Below, piece by piece: positions 32,560 through 44,604 of a stretch of DNA of 64,000 bases. Position numbers and translations under genes: made by a program. Under the pieces are notes generated by a model that saw only the letters and a list, made by a program, of their open reading frames with translations, ran no database searches and was not told where the DNA came from. Position 1 is the first letter of the stretch; each line of letters opens with the position of its first letter. Source of the stretch: Hanleya hanleyi (taxonomy: Eukaryota; Mollusca; Polyplacophora; Lepidopleurida; Hanleyidae); NCBI GenBank assembly GCA_036873755.1, contig JAVTVY010037228.1:103489-167488 (forward strand), in the 5' to 3' direction.

Positions 32560-34240
32560 TAGCTCCTTGACTATTAAAATAGGTTTCGCTTCTTCGTGTC
32601 CATTGATGTACGTTTATGTCCGTTCAAATTCTTCGCAAGCGATAACTTCCAAACGCTTGGTCGGTTTCCTCTCAATTTCGGCATACGCATTCCTAACGAC
32701 AAGACGTCGATTGGTATTGGGTTTCAGCAAGAGCTGCCGTACTGTGGCGTCACTGGGTTTCGTTCCATCCTTCTGTGGATGTCCGTGCGTGTCCGTGCGA
32801 ATTCGTCGCAAGCGATAACTTGAGGAATGCATATGTCGAATTTCGGAGAAATCCGACATATGCTTCCTCACGACAAGACGTCGATTGGTATTGCGTTTTA
32901 GCAAGATCTACCTGAAGATGGCGCTACTAGGGTTCGTTCCATCCTTGTGTGGATGTCCGTGTGTGTCAGTACGAATTCTTCGCAAGCGATCACTTTTAAA
33001 CGCTTTTCGGATTTCTCCGAAAGTCGGCATATGCATTCCCTGCAACATGATGTCGACTGGTATTGCGTTTCAGCAAGATCTGCCTGAAGGTGGCGCCACT
33101 CTGGTTCCAATTTTCCATCTATTCTGTCTTCGCACACAATAAGATCAAAAAGCTTTATCTGATTCATCCGAAATTCGGTATATGCGCTCCTTGCGATAAG
33201 ACGTCGATTGGTAATGTGTTTCAGCAACATCTGCCTTTAGTTGGCGCCCCTAGGTTTCATTCCGTTCTTCAGTGCTGCAAGCGATAACTTTGTGACGCCT
33301 TGTCAGATTCCTCCGCAACATACCCTACCTTTCCGGGTAATAACTTGAGAACCGCTCATCGGATTCTTCTCAACTCTGCATATACCATGCCATGAGATGT
33401 CGCCTGAGATTGAGTTTCGCCCACTTGCGTAAAACAGATGACGCTCCCTGGTGGCAACTTCTAAAGTTGGTTTCCAGGCAATAACTTGAGAACCGATCAC
33501 TGGATTTTTCCCAAATTTGGTGCATACCTTGCCAAGAGTTGTCTCTAGGGATTACGTTTCACCCACTTGTGCCTACAGGTGTTATTACCTAGTGGCAGAA
33601 TCAAAAATTTGTTTCTGCAATATCATGACAACTGCTCATCGCATTCTTCTCAAATTTGGTATTCATATGCCATAAGATGTCGCTTGCGATTGTGTTCCGC
33701 CCCTCGGATTCTTTTCAAATTTGGTATACAGATACCATACCATCAGATTTTTCACCGCTTCTGTCTACAGGTGACACAATCTGGTTGGAAAATCCAAAAT
33801 TTCTCATCGGGCATCACCTTGAGAAGTGCTCATCGGATTCTTCTCAAATTTGGTGTGCGTGTACCATGAGGACAGAAGATGTGGCTTGGGATTGCGTTTC
33901 GCTAACTTGTACCTACAGGTGACACCACCTGGTAGCAAAATCTAAATTTGGTGTCCGGACAGTAATTTGAGGACCACTTATCGGGTTCTTTTCAAAGTTC
34001 GTATGCAGATACCATGCCATGAGATATCGTTTGGGATTGCGTTTCGCACACTTGCACCTAAAGGTGGTTACACATGGTGGCAAGGTCCAAATTGTTTTTC
34101 CGGACAATAACTTGAGGACCCTTATCGGATTTTTGACAAATTTGGTTTGCGGATAACATAGCATGAGATGTCGCTTGGGGTTGCATCTTGTCCAATTGCG
34201 CATAGAGGTAGCGCCACCGGATGACAAAATCTAAATATGA
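32560..34240 (+). repeat. Degenerate 135-176 bp tandem repeat
   Basis: About eleven units with the order: CGATAACTT(G/C), CGCTTGTCGGATTTCTC, AAATTTGG/AATTCGGC, CATGAGATGTCG, GGTATTGCGTTTCAGCAAG, then CAGGTGGCGCCAC. Units near 32632, 32808 and 32982 are 174-176 bp apart and share GTGGATGTCCGTGTGTGTC; later units are shorter (about 135-150 bp). It is an old satellite-like array in intron 1. Confidence 0.7.
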
Positions 34241-34430
34241 TGATTACGAGGTTATCATTTAAGCATGCTTGCAAACACATAACAAACAGTAACTCTCATT
34301 ATGTATGGCAAGCAGCAGTTGCCTCCCTCATGTATATCCCCGACACCAACACTGCTCTCAAAAGCTATGGCTGCCATTTCGGCGGGGGACCCAGCATCCT
34401 CTGACTGCTTTTTTTCACGTCAAAATCACC

Positions 34431-35028
34431 TTAACCCTATCTGGCCTGGGGGGGGCATTATGGCCCCCCCCTACCAAACTACAAAACTTTCTGCACTTTC
34501 TCCGGAACGGCAAAAAACGGAGAGCTGAAACTCCGTGACTTTATAGTTTATCTTGTTGGGGTCATTTTGAGCCTATTTGCATGACCCCCCGCGGAGAGGA
34601 TCATGGGTAAATTCAAGATGGCGGCCACGTGGGGTACTAGAAAAGTGATGTTTTTGTCATATTTCTTCAAAATTTCTGCTTTTCCGCGATGAAATGTGGC
34701 AAAAACTATTTTATTTCATACCACATTAATATTTGCTAATTTTTCATGCAGTTTTTGTGGAGAAATTGCAAAAATAAAAAATTCGGAAAATCCGACCGAA
34801 AAATCGACCAAAAAATGCAGTTTTTGAAAATGACGTCACTGAAAGTGACGTCATCAAAGCGGCCATCTTGGATGTTTTTACACTTTCTGGTGGAGCTTGA
34901 CCCAAGGGTATAGTGTAATAAGTTCCAGCTCCCTAGCTCAAGGGGTAAGAAAAATAATTAGGGGAGGCCATTTCGGCCCCCCCCCAGGCCTGGACAGGTC
35001 CCAAAAAGCCCAGGCCAGATAGGGTTAA
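34431..35028 (-). mobile_element. TTAA-flanked MITE, copy B
   Basis: Both termini are well kept: TTAACCCTATCTGGCCTGGG at the left and its complement at the right, with TTAA at both borders. The inside matches 23578-24081 in reverse orientation (CCAGGCCTGGACAGGTCCC, paired GTGACGTCA, CATGGGTAAATTCAAGATGG). It is 598 bp, non-coding and younger-looking than copy A. Confidence 0.85.
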
Positions 35029-35519
35029 ACACCCCAAACCTCAAATGTGATATAGCCATTTCGTGCATTATATAACCTTTACCAAAATAACAAATATGCC
35101 CCATTTCCAGGTACAATAACTCTTCACATGTAGATTTTACTATCTATACCCCTATTCCAAAATAGATATGTGTTCCAGTACTTTAGAAATTCGACCACAA
35201 AATATAATGCCGACAACCCCACATATGTTTTCACGAAGATAAAATATGATCTCCGATCATCAATAATGCATGCTCAATACATTTCCAGGTGGTATAAGCA
35301 AAAATAATGTGATTATTAATGATATTGATCATAAAGTCCAGAGGAAAGCGAAAATGTACTTTTCAAAATTGTTGTCACATTATGAAGTCATCATCGCCTC
35401 AAACATGTTTGAATGTGTTATACTAGCCATTTAATGCATTATGAAACCTTTCCAAAATCACCATAGTTTGAAGCATTATAACCAATCACATGGTGCATTT
35501 CTATCTATATGTATACCCC

Positions 35520-35965
35520 CCGCATCGACTTACAATGCCTCTATACAATATACATACAGTGTGCATTGTTACTGACCGACCGCAGTACAATGTCTATTGT
35601 ATTGTGTCCAGCAGAACGTCCATATTGACTACTCTATACCAGTCGGGATATATTACTGATTTGGCAGCTCTAATCATTGTGTTGGTCACTAGCGTACTCG
35701 CATCGACTTACAATACCTTCATGCAGTATACATACTGTATGCATTCAACGCTCGCAATATAAAGGCTTTTGTATCTTGTTCGGTGGAGCGTTAATCGCTC
35801 CTATTGTCCGTTCTTTACAAGTTAGGACATGTTATTTATCGGACAACTTATATTATTGTTTTTTCACCGACGCACACGCATTGATTTACAATACAGTACA
35901 GTATACATACAGTGAACATTGGTAATGATCGCTCACAATATAATGGCTATTGTTTTGTGTTCGAC
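35520..35965 (+). repeat. ~175 bp tandem repeat (GCATCGACTTACAATGCC)
   Basis: Three units start near 35525, 35699 and 35873. Each holds GCATYGAYTTACAATRCC, TATACATACAGTGTGCATTG and GTTAATCGCT. An inverted partial copy at 37075-37150 suggests these are terminal-repeat parts of the degraded Polinton that follows. Confidence 0.7.
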
Positions 35966-35974
35966 GAAGCGTTA

Positions 35975-36080
35975 ATCGCTAGGCCCGCTGACGCCCGCTA
36001 GCGTCCGCAAACTCCCGCTAGCGCCCGCAACCGCCTGCTAGCTCCCGCAAACGCCGGCTAGCGTGCGCAAACGCCCGTCG
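35975..36080 (+). repeat. CCCGCTAGCGTCCGCAAA minisatellite
   Basis: About five imperfect units of CGCCCGCTAGCGYCCGCAAA, roughly 18-20 bp each, GC-rich in AT-rich surroundings. Confidence 0.8.
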
Positions 36081-36329
36081 ATATCAGAGAGAAAGAGAAA
36101 GAGATCAACACGCTCACAAGTTTTCATATATTTTATTATCCCCAATGTTTCGACGTACCCAAGCTGGAGAGCCGCGTTGGATATGTTTACAAGTCATAAA
36201 ATTGGACTGATATCAGTCTTAGTCGCGCTCTTGCTGGTGTTCGTGCATTCTCGAATTTCAAAAAGCTTCGTAAATCACCGTCAGTTTTGTTTTGGTCATT
36301 ATTATTCAGTAAGGATGAGCCCTCCTTCC

Positions 36330-36927
36330 TCATCAGACTCACTATCTACCAATCCGGCAAAGTCCGAGGGCAACATGTCCTTGAACAGCTGTTTCCGCAT
36401 CTTGATGGCGTTTTAGGGCCTCGCTGGGAGGTAACCCAATAACCTCTTCTAAGTAGCTCTTGGTTTTCATGATGGCCCTGTGGTTATGATCTCTCTCCAT
36501 TTCAAGAGGAATCAATGTGTAGTTTTCATACAGAGTCATTGCAGATTTTTTGATTCGGGATCGCATGTTGATATACGCATTCTGTAAGGTCTCTTCGTCC
36601 TGCCCATCTGCCTGGATAGCAGCGGCGTGTGGGCCAATAGCCTTGTCCACAATGCGATCCAAAATGACGGCTCCCCGTCGTCGGTGTCTGGATCACCCAA
36701 GCTTTCGCTTTTCTCGAATGAGCTAATGCTGTTCGCGTCAGAGAATGAGTTTTCATCACTGCCATCGCCAGAGGATGAGCTCACAGTATCCGTATCATCG
36801 CGTAGACTTTCACTGTCTACATTAGAGATCTCGTCGGTGTCTTCATACCCATGGATATCTCCCCATGTCTAATCATATCGTGGTACCTGGTGAACGATCG
36901 ACTACACTCAGAGCAAGAATAAGACAT
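36330..36927 (-). pseudogene. Small Polinton-associated protein with N-terminal C2H2-like motif, copy 1
   Basis: The reading starts MSYSCSECSRSFTRYHDMIR, a single zinc-finger-like motif (CxxC then His after 12 residues) whose last His is not in place. An acidic, serine-rich stretch and a WIALWTRLLAH / WDRIVDKAIG-type segment follow, then a region with YINMRSRIKKSAMTLYENY and MERDHNHRAIMKTKSYLEE. The frame is broken at least twice: between the acidic part and the second half, and before the C-terminal QLFKDMLP-like end, which lies in another frame. Two more copies lie at 44990-45465 and 46110-46610. The role is unknown; such small single-finger proteins are likely DNA- or host-factor-binding. 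Confidence 0.55.
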
Positions 36928-37299
36928 GTTGAACTGAACGACAAAGGTGAAGTGAGCTAGTCTTTCTAATAGGGTTGTATTTATAAATGATTGACGCAGC
37001 GCCATCTATACACCGATAGGAACAACTCCCGCTGTGCATGGACGGTGTCCTATCCGATTGGTTGTCGGTTGACAATACAACAATGCACACTATATGTATA
37101 TTGTATAGAGATATTGTAAGTCGATGCGATGGTTAGCAACACAATGCACTGTCCGGTACATAGGGATGATTATCGTTGTGTTGAATATAGTAAATGAACA
37201 TTGGTGTCCGTCTCCCATATACTTAAGTGCAATTAAGAGCATCGGTTGTCAATAGCTGTACAATGAATGAAAAGAAATGGAAAAATAATTGGTACTCGG

Positions 37300-37650
37300 G
37301 TAATTCTTATTATATTATCATCAGTACACTGGCGCCCTTTGCATAGTTACGCGATAATTATCTCGGTGACCATCAATTATCCCCCTATTTTCCGCCCGTC
37401 TAAATAACTCCTAACTATTCATCATGGATCGTAATTACTCTTAATTATTCATTATTACCGTCTAATTGCAATTCGGCATGGCTGCCTTTCCTTTGACACG
37501 TCTGCCGCATTCACAGTTATCGATAATTGCGCTTATTTATCTCTAATTACCACCTAATGACCCTCCAGTATCCATAACTACTCCTTAATTAAACTGAATT
37601 ACCCCTAATTACCACATAATTATCCTTAATTGCCCCTTTCATGTGGCACC
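37300..37650. repeat. TAATTA/CCCTAATTACC-rich block
   Basis: At least twelve TAAT cores occur in about 350 bp, many as CTAATTACC or CATAATTATCC, with a loose 10-14-bp rhythm. Probably a decayed simple repeat. Confidence 0.5.
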
Positions 37651-37759
37651 CCCTGTTGGAAGTGATGGCATAGCCGAAAGTGACGTCATCGTCGAAAGTG
37701 ATGCAAAATCCGTCCAGTTCGGCCAATCCGTCAGCTCCCATGGCTTCACTGTTGCAGAA

Positions 37760-38165
37760 ATCTCTTTTTAGACACTACTGATGGTGATCGGTAAATCTTG
37801 ACTTGCATCCATATCTTTTCCAAGTATGCGTGGGTCGTGCCCATCCGGACGAAAAAGGGGGAGACTCTCGTGACAGCGTTCACACAGGTCTTCTAGACGG
37901 GTCGCAAACTGATATATTCGCAAATCGATGAATACAAGGAATGCCTCAATAATTCCTTCAACAGTTTCTGAAAGCTCAAAAGGTGTTATCTTCATACACG
38001 ACTGTACGTCGATGTCCTTCTTAAACTTGTGGTCGGCTACAATCGAGCCTATCACCGAAGCATTTCGAGAACGCCCATCTCCGTCACCGAACGCAACGAT
38101 TTTTTTGCTCGTAAAACGTCCCTTGCAGTGGCTCTTTTTTAAGGTCTTCCAGTTCATATACTGGA
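37760..38165 (+). pseudogene. Polinton integrase fragment, rearranged
   Basis: On the plus strand this encodes the integrase core pieces ILTCIHIFSKYAWVVPIRTK, TAFTQVF..TGRK, a LIYSQIDEYKE segment (where the second catalytic Asp is kept, unlike the 4.6-kb units) and VVGYNRAYHRSI. Two in-frame stops interrupt it, one before ILTC and one in VF*TGRK. About 90 residues between the Asp motif and IDVL are missing. At about 38098 the orientation flips: the next 65 bp are the integrase C-terminal tail (VYELEDLKK and TFYEQ) on the minus strand. An antisense frame of 129 codons is open across it. Confidence 0.75.
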
Positions 38166-38229
38166 AAATCCTAGCTTCCTACTCCGCGGCCGTTATACCA
38201 CTCTTGTTGACCTTTGGTTAAGTAGATCA

Positions 38230-39188
38230 AATCAGGAGAGATCACTCTGTAAGTAGCTCAACAAGCGTGGTTTTCGACTTCATCTACTACCTGGCCCAAA
38301 AATAATATGAACACCTATCACAACCAGAAATCGTTGTTCGTGTGTACATGTCGTCATCGAAAAGTAGCCGGGACGTTTAAGAACGGAGCTGCGCAAACGC
38401 ATTGAAAAGTTCATCTTTCCTCTGTACCGCGTGAACTGTGTAAAACAGAGCAGTAGCAGACTACAACCTCAGGAGAGAGTTTGGAATAACTAATCTGTAG
38501 ATTACAACAAGTGGAAGAAGCAGACCAAATACCTTGATTTTTTTTTCCAGAATGCCACAGATTTTCAGTATAATCGGCCATATGAAAAGAAATTCTTGGT
38601 TGCAAAAGGCAGCGATATCGCTTTCTACTAGTCTATAAACGGATATGACTCAGCGCTGCCAGCAAAACTGGTTAATCGTACACACGATCTAAGAAACTGG
38701 ACAACCGGAGAATTTGTAGAAAATCGTGGTCAGTCGTTCACACGGATACATGGAAACTGGAGAAGGAAACTTGGTCGTGTGTACCAGAATTAGCATGGCT
38801 TTATCCTATTTAAGTGGCATCCGCTATCGTTATTGTTGTTACACAAAACGTTATATAATATGAATTGACGATACGCGTATCCTATTTCCTTGTCCTGAAT
38901 TGAAATTTTCTTGTTGAAGGGTATACATATAACAATGGAAACAATGGGAACCACATGATTTATCTGACAGGTAAAGCCTGGTACATACGACTAAGTTGTC
39001 CTGTAATAACTGAAAAATACTTTTCATTTAGCGTGTTAGGCCTACAATGAAAATCTGGAGCATTCTGATGAAATAAATCATGTACCGTATTGGGGCAGTT
39101 TTGTTTGCGCTTGGTGTTGTAAACAGCAGGTTTGGTATTCCAAAAGTTCTTATAGTATATCCAGCAGTATAGATACGACTCTATCACC
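38230..39188. other. Intron 1 between two Polintons
   Basis: No gene or repeat recognised. The last six bases, ATCACC (39183-39188), are the left target-site duplication of the next element. Confidence 0.5.
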
Positions 39189-40340
39189 AGTAGCATGCAA
39201 AGGCTAAATTCTGTCGGATTTCTGAGGCTGAGGTGTGAGGCTGACGGCGTGACATCACGGATGACGTCACAACCGTGTCAAATGCCACTTCCAAGTCAAA
39301 GGACATTTTTGGGAGTCAAAGATTACTTCCGGGTTACTCGTCTTCCGTTGTCTATCGTCGCAAGCGCAGTCGGGTAGTAGTGAAAAAGGGCATTTCAGAG
39401 GTGGTTTAACCTTGAGGTCGTGTGAGGTATTGAAGTGAATCACGCGTACTCGTGGGCGAGCGTTAGACTGGACTGGTTAGTATTGAAAGTAAGGCTACGG
39501 CGCGCATGCGCAGGCATGGAATTGTGGGGAAGGGCATTGAAAAGGTGGTTTTGGGGCAGAGCTGGACCATCCCTGGTTCAAATGGGTCGTATGAAGTATA
39601 CTATCAGTTTGAAGCGCTCGTGGAGTAGCATCCGACTGGACTGATGTGTACGGAAAGTAAGGCTATGCCGCGCATGCGCAAACATGGAATTTTGGTAAAA
39701 GGACATTTGGGCTAGGTGTATAGGGGTGGTCATTTTTTTCGTGTGGAATTTACTATGGGGTGTGGGTATTCTACTTGTTTTCTCTGTCTTAGGCTGTAGA
39801 GTACCAAGGCTGGGGTCTTGTGGTCATGGCTTGAAATTTGCGAATGGGAATTTTGTTGTTGTTGTGATTGTGTACTCTCTCAATTTCGAGAAAAAACACT
39901 AACTCAAGGGAATTAATCCAGTTGCCCTCACCAGTAGAGAAAGCAGAAACTCAGTATATTTGCCCTATGACCTCTGTGGAGAGTTTTACAGTAACACCTT
40001 AACGCCCGATCTTAACGTCTTAACGCCTTAACGCCCTATCTCATCGCCTTAACGCTCCAGCATATCAGGGTTTTTTTTTACCTTTTTTAGGAGATTGTAC
40101 CATGGTATTATATAATACTAACGCGTCGACAAGGTGTTTGTAACAATCCATTCTCACCACGGAATAAAACACGTTAAGATTTGCTGTTTCCCGATGACGT
40201 CATGCTACGACGAGACATTGTAAGGGGGTCTTGCTTGGAAACCCCCTGGTTTGAGGTCATCGCTCTATCTGTCAGGGTAAATTCTTCGGGAAAACCCTAT
40301 TCTATTTATAGACCAGGTCGAGTAGAGCCAGGCTGAGGGT
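39189..40340 (+). repeat. Left terminal inverted repeat of the Polinton
   Basis: It contains, from outside in, the terminus, a CGTGACATCACGGATGACGT block, two NRF1-type units in reverse orientation (GCGCGCATGCGCAGG at 39499-39513 and CCGCGCATGCGCAAA at 39668-39682), a CAACAACAACAA counterpart, a TTAACGCC array (40003-40060) and the TATTATATAATACTA block. Confidence 0.8.
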
Positions 40341-40757
40341 GAAACGCGTATACGCACTGATAGTCCGGTGGCTTAAGATCAAGATCGTGACCGACTGGAA
40401 TAAAGCAGCATATTTTGCACAGAGGCTCATTTGAACAAAAGGAATGATCTCGGAAGGGGTGCCCATTTCTACAGGAGGTGGAAGGCTCTTAATTAGCATA
40501 AATCCAATATGGCCGCCATAATATATACAGTACGCACCTGCGACTGGGGTGAAACGCGTATACGCACTGATAGTCCGGTGGCTTAAGATCAAGATCGTGA
40601 CCGACTGGAATAAAGCACCATATTTTGCACAGAGGCCCATTTGAGCAAAAGGAATGATCTCGGAAGAGATGCCCATTTCTACAGGAGGTGGAAGGCTCTT
40701 AATTAGCATAAATCCAATATGGCCGCCATCATATATACAGTACGCCCCTGCGACTAT
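40333..40757 (+). repeat. 213-bp tandem duplication
   Basis: Two near-identical copies start GGTGAAACGCGTATACGCAC (40339 and 40550). They share CCGACTGGAATAAAGCA, GGAATGATCTCGGAAG and CATAAATCCAATATGGCCGC. It lies just inside the left terminal repeat. Confidence 0.9.
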
Positions 40758-40937
40758 TTGACAACTTGAGTCGCTTTTTTACACGAGATTGCTTTTCTAT
40801 GGGCATGATTGACTCAACCAGAAAATAAGAACGATCATTGGAACCTTTATGCCCCGGTGAATATCCAATATGGCCACCAGAGCGTCACCAATTATGGTAT
40901 TATTGCCATACACATGTATGTGTGTTCGTATACATAC

Positions 40938-41230
40938 ATATCTTTTCCCCCGATCAATCTGGCCCGTTACAGGGCATGAACATTATTATCCGCAACTTCA
41001 AACACAACATATCCCATAAACGAGTTCATTTGTTTTTGTCATCATATACTGATATTATTAGATAATGTCAATTTCGAGCAATTCGTTCTTATTTTCGGTT
41101 ACATATTTCACATCCGAGGAAAGGTCCCCTGTTCCAATTTTCAGAAGGTGCGCCCGTTAGAGCTGGCTATTTCTCAGCTCATGTAAAAAAAACGGAATCT
41201 CTTCAATCGGCTTTGACCCTCTTTCATTGT
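40938..41230 (+). repeat. ~295-bp direct repeat, copy 1
   Basis: Shares CCGATCAATCTGGCC, GGCATGAACATTATTATCCG, CAACTTCAAACACAACATAT, CGGTTACATATT and GCTCATGTAAAAAAA with 43559-43855. Spacing of 2.6 kb would suit retrotransposon LTRs, but no TG..CA termini, primer site or reverse transcriptase were found between them. Confidence 0.75.
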
Positions 41231-41749
41231 TTTATTAATTATCAACGACTGTGAACATGCAAACAACGTAGGCTATCAGTTGGTTGAATGTTGATACAAT
41301 CCTACTACTTCGTCTATCTAATTACACAAAGGGTCTGCATCCACGAAAACGAAACCCTTCAACATTTCCGTATACCGGTCAAAAGTGAAGTATTTTGTCT
41401 AGGATTTTGTGTCGGTCAAGTGAACCTTATCCTGTTTTTAAAACCTGACAGGGTGCTCATGACGATAAGTATAATTTATGCTGTTCCCTCTTTTCCACCC
41501 GGATTTACAATACCGGATGAAGATTTTGATTCAATATCATAAACACAGCCAGTTACTGAAGCGTTCATGGACCAAAATGCAAATCTGTTTTGCAATATCG
41601 AGAGATATATGATGACAAAAAGTCGGTGAGAAACTATATTACTTTACTAGCATATATACGTAAATCAAATCCAAATCAAATTTTTATTTATTTTTTGTTA
41701 TTTCTGTATTTGAATGTTGAATAATGGGTCTACTCTCTAGAAAAAGTTA

Positions 41750-41985
41750 AGTGAAATTTCAGTGAAGTAAGAGTGGAAATTGATCCACTCAATACTTGAA
41801 TGAGATTTTCACTCAACTTGAGTTACTTTTCACTCAACTTGAGTTAAATGCACTCAACTTGAGTGACATTCACTCAAGCATAAGAGTGAAAATTGATCCC
41901 ACTCAAGTTGAGTGAACTTGAGTGGTTTTAACTCAAGTTGAGTGAAAAGAAACTCACAGCTCACTCAAGTTTTTTAAGAGAGTAG
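41750..41985. repeat. ACTCAACTTGAGT near-palindrome cluster
   Basis: The 13-mer ACTCAACTTGAGT or its complement occurs about six times. The whole block is roughly an inverted repeat (GAGTGGAAATTGATCCACTC on the left, GAGTGAAAATTGATCCCACTC-like on the right). Non-coding. Confidence 0.75.
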
Positions 41986-42451
41986 TATTTGGTTAAATAA
42001 TGAAATCAAAATTCCAATAATATATGGTTCAATTATAGGTTTGAAAATTTAGTGCATAAAATATGTGGGCAAGTTGAACAGATGACGTTTGGGTGGTCTG
42101 GTAACACGCTGGTAATAGCTTAACTGTTCGCGCGATTGTGTATTGTGAAGACGTTAATGACCGCTCTAGTGTGTATTGTGCTCCAATTGACCAGTCTAGT
42201 TGTTTGACATAGAGCTGTGACGAGTACTCGAAGCAGTGACAGTTTGCTCAGACACCCGTCATGCAGCGATCAGCACAGGTGTGAAAAATTGTCAGCCTCA
42301 GAAGTTTTCAAAAATCATTTTATATGTATATATGCTCAGTGGTGGGCTATACGCCACACCAAAGATCATTTCTTCATTATAAAGCCAGTTGCGCGCATTG
42401 CAACACCGAAAGAGAAGGTTGGTCATCACAATCCACGGGTGTAATACCTAT

Positions 42452-42508
42452 GGGCCGTCATAGAGTCGGTAGAGCATCGGGTCGTGATTCGAATCCCGCT
42501 GACGACCA
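42452..42508 (+). pseudogene. tRNA-derived sequence lacking the anticodon arm
   Basis: It begins GGCCGTCATAGAGTCGGTAG, continues AGCATCGG, then GTCGTGATTCGAATCCC and ends GCTGACGACC. A box and B box are present and the ends GGCCGTC/GACGACC can pair with mismatches. The segment that should carry the anticodon arm is deleted, so it cannot be a working tRNA. Two direct repeats (about 42305-42380 and 42530-42605, ATATGCTCAGTGG) flank it. Confidence 0.7.
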
Positions 42509-43558
42509 ATTTATTCTTTCTCTCTAAAAAATCATTTCATACGTATATATGCTCAGTGGTAGGCTTTAGGCCATACCTAATATCAGTTCTTCAGTTTTTA
42601 TAAGTTGGGCTTAGTTTAGAATTATTCAACTTTTAAAATGCTATAAAATTTGAACTAGGCAGACATTTAAAAGACTGAGACGCCTTTTAATTTTTAGTTG
42701 TCTTTGGTCAAGGTATACCATCAAGTTTGAAATATGTCAGTTTTCATGAAATTGAAAAATGGACGCTATTGTTTTCTTTTCATTTTTTAAAAGTTTGAAT
42801 ATTTTCTACACGGTAGTAGCAACATTTCCTCAGGACACGCGCCTTTATAAGATATATACATTATTATTGTTACATATCCTTAAAGTCGCAATGTATGACT
42901 CTCTGTCTATATTTTTACAACTCGATTACCTCGCAGTGTAGAGATAGAAATACATTACAAACACAATTCGAAAGGTACTGATCAGAGAGTGACAGAGATA
43001 CTTTAGACCGGATCCAGCGGGTGAGGAATGGCCTCTCCCATATAGTGTTTTCCTATGTTATAAGTATATTATCGACATGCGCGATAGACTACAGTGCAGG
43101 ACCTGTTAATATACATGTATTTAGAGGCTGTATGTAGTACGCCAAGAACAGGCATCCAATCCTACATTCAGCAGATATCAATGGTCAGTGTACCGCTAAG
43201 ATATTCCCCGTCTCATTGTCACAGTTGGTTTCCTTCAAAGCATTCTTGCATTTCCACAAGCATTCACCCTCCGCAGCTTATACATTAGTATCGGCTATCA
43301 GTTAGGCTGCCGTAAACGACCCTGATAAGTTATTCCTTGCCAAAAAGCTACTTACGGGCATGTCAAAATTACACGATCAGCCGGATACCAGGTTGCCCAC
43401 AACTAAGGATATCCTCCATAAGATATTTGATGCTATACCCCACATTGTATCCATGTCATGTCAATGTTCTTGGTAGCATTTCACGCATTCTTATGTGTGA
43501 GTGTATTGAAAGTTCGTTCAGAACAAGACAGCAATAGCAATGTTCTTGAATACGACAA

Positions 43559-43855
43559 TGTCTCTTTCTCCGATCAATCTGGCCTGTTACAAGGCATGAA
43601 CATTATTATCCGCAACTTCAAACACAACATATTCCATAAATCAGTTCATTTGTTTTTAAACATCGTATACCGATAATATTAGATATTGTCCAGCTCGAGC
43701 AATCCGTGCTGATTTTCCGTTACATATTCCACATCCGAGGACGGGTCCCCTGTTCCAATTTGCTGAAGGCGCACCCGTTAGAGCTGCCTATTTCTCAGCT
43801 CATGTAAAAAAACGGAATCTCTTTAATTGGCTTCAACCCTCTTTAATCGGCCATA
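43559..43855 (+). repeat. ~295-bp direct repeat, copy 2
   Basis: Second copy of 40938-41230, same orientation, with about 10-15 % differences by eye. Confidence 0.75.
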
Positions 43856-44604
43856 GTTTTCGCATTGGCACCGCCAATTCATCTCTAGCAGCAGGAATCC
43901 CGAATAAAATATTCATAAATTTGTAGACGGAAGCTATATTAGAATGACATATTTCGCTAGGTAGCTATGCATATTCCAGTCACGGGCTGTATTGTATGGT
44001 AGCCCCAACGAATTTATTGCATAAATAAGAATCTGGTCCAACTTGACCCATTTTGTCAAAAGTCAGTCATTGGCTGCCGTGCCATCTGATTCAGTTATAT
44101 CCGATTCACTAAAAAAAATATTTAAAAAATCAAACTTTCGAATCGAAAATTTGTCAAAAGTTGAACACTTTTGGTTCTGACGTAACCGTAACGTCATTAT
44201 GGTGGCCATCTTGGATAATTTCGCATTTCTCGCTAGACCTTCGCCAACACTATTAGCGTGACAATTTTCGGGCTCCTTCCTTGGAGGATAGTGAATACAG
44301 AATGTTTTAAAAATCGTTAGGGTAAAAATTGTCATTTATAGGCCCAAAATGACCCCGTGCCCCTGATGGGTCACATGTTGCCTCCTGGGCCTCGAAATCG
44401 GGGGCACACCTTCTGATATTGTTCGCGGTGCCTCTGACGACACGAGTGTCAAATTTGGTGCTATATTCCGCTCTGTCACGATAAAGTGAAAATCTGGCCT
44501 TAAGCCACCGGACTATGAGGTGTATAGAGAAAGGGCACTTTCGGAGGTGCTGACTATGCCCCAGGTTATTTGCATAGCAATGCAAACAGCAAGAGAGGGG
44601 GAAT

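Larger units (their letters stand above)
35520..38225. mobile_element. Degraded Polinton remnant
   Basis: This interval combines a tandem repeat with an inverted partner, a zinc-finger-like gene also found in the 39-48 kb element, and a rearranged integrase fragment. Ends and target duplication could not be found. Confidence 0.55.

Noticed and set aside
300..34240. CRISPR-like regular repeats.
   Set aside because: Repeat units are 135-176 bp, degenerate, without unique spacers, in an animal genome.
40938..43855. LTR retrotransposon bounded by the 295-bp direct repeats.
   Set aside because: No TG..CA ends, no primer-binding site or polypurine tract, no reverse transcriptase or gag reading between them; the repeats also lie inside a Polinton.
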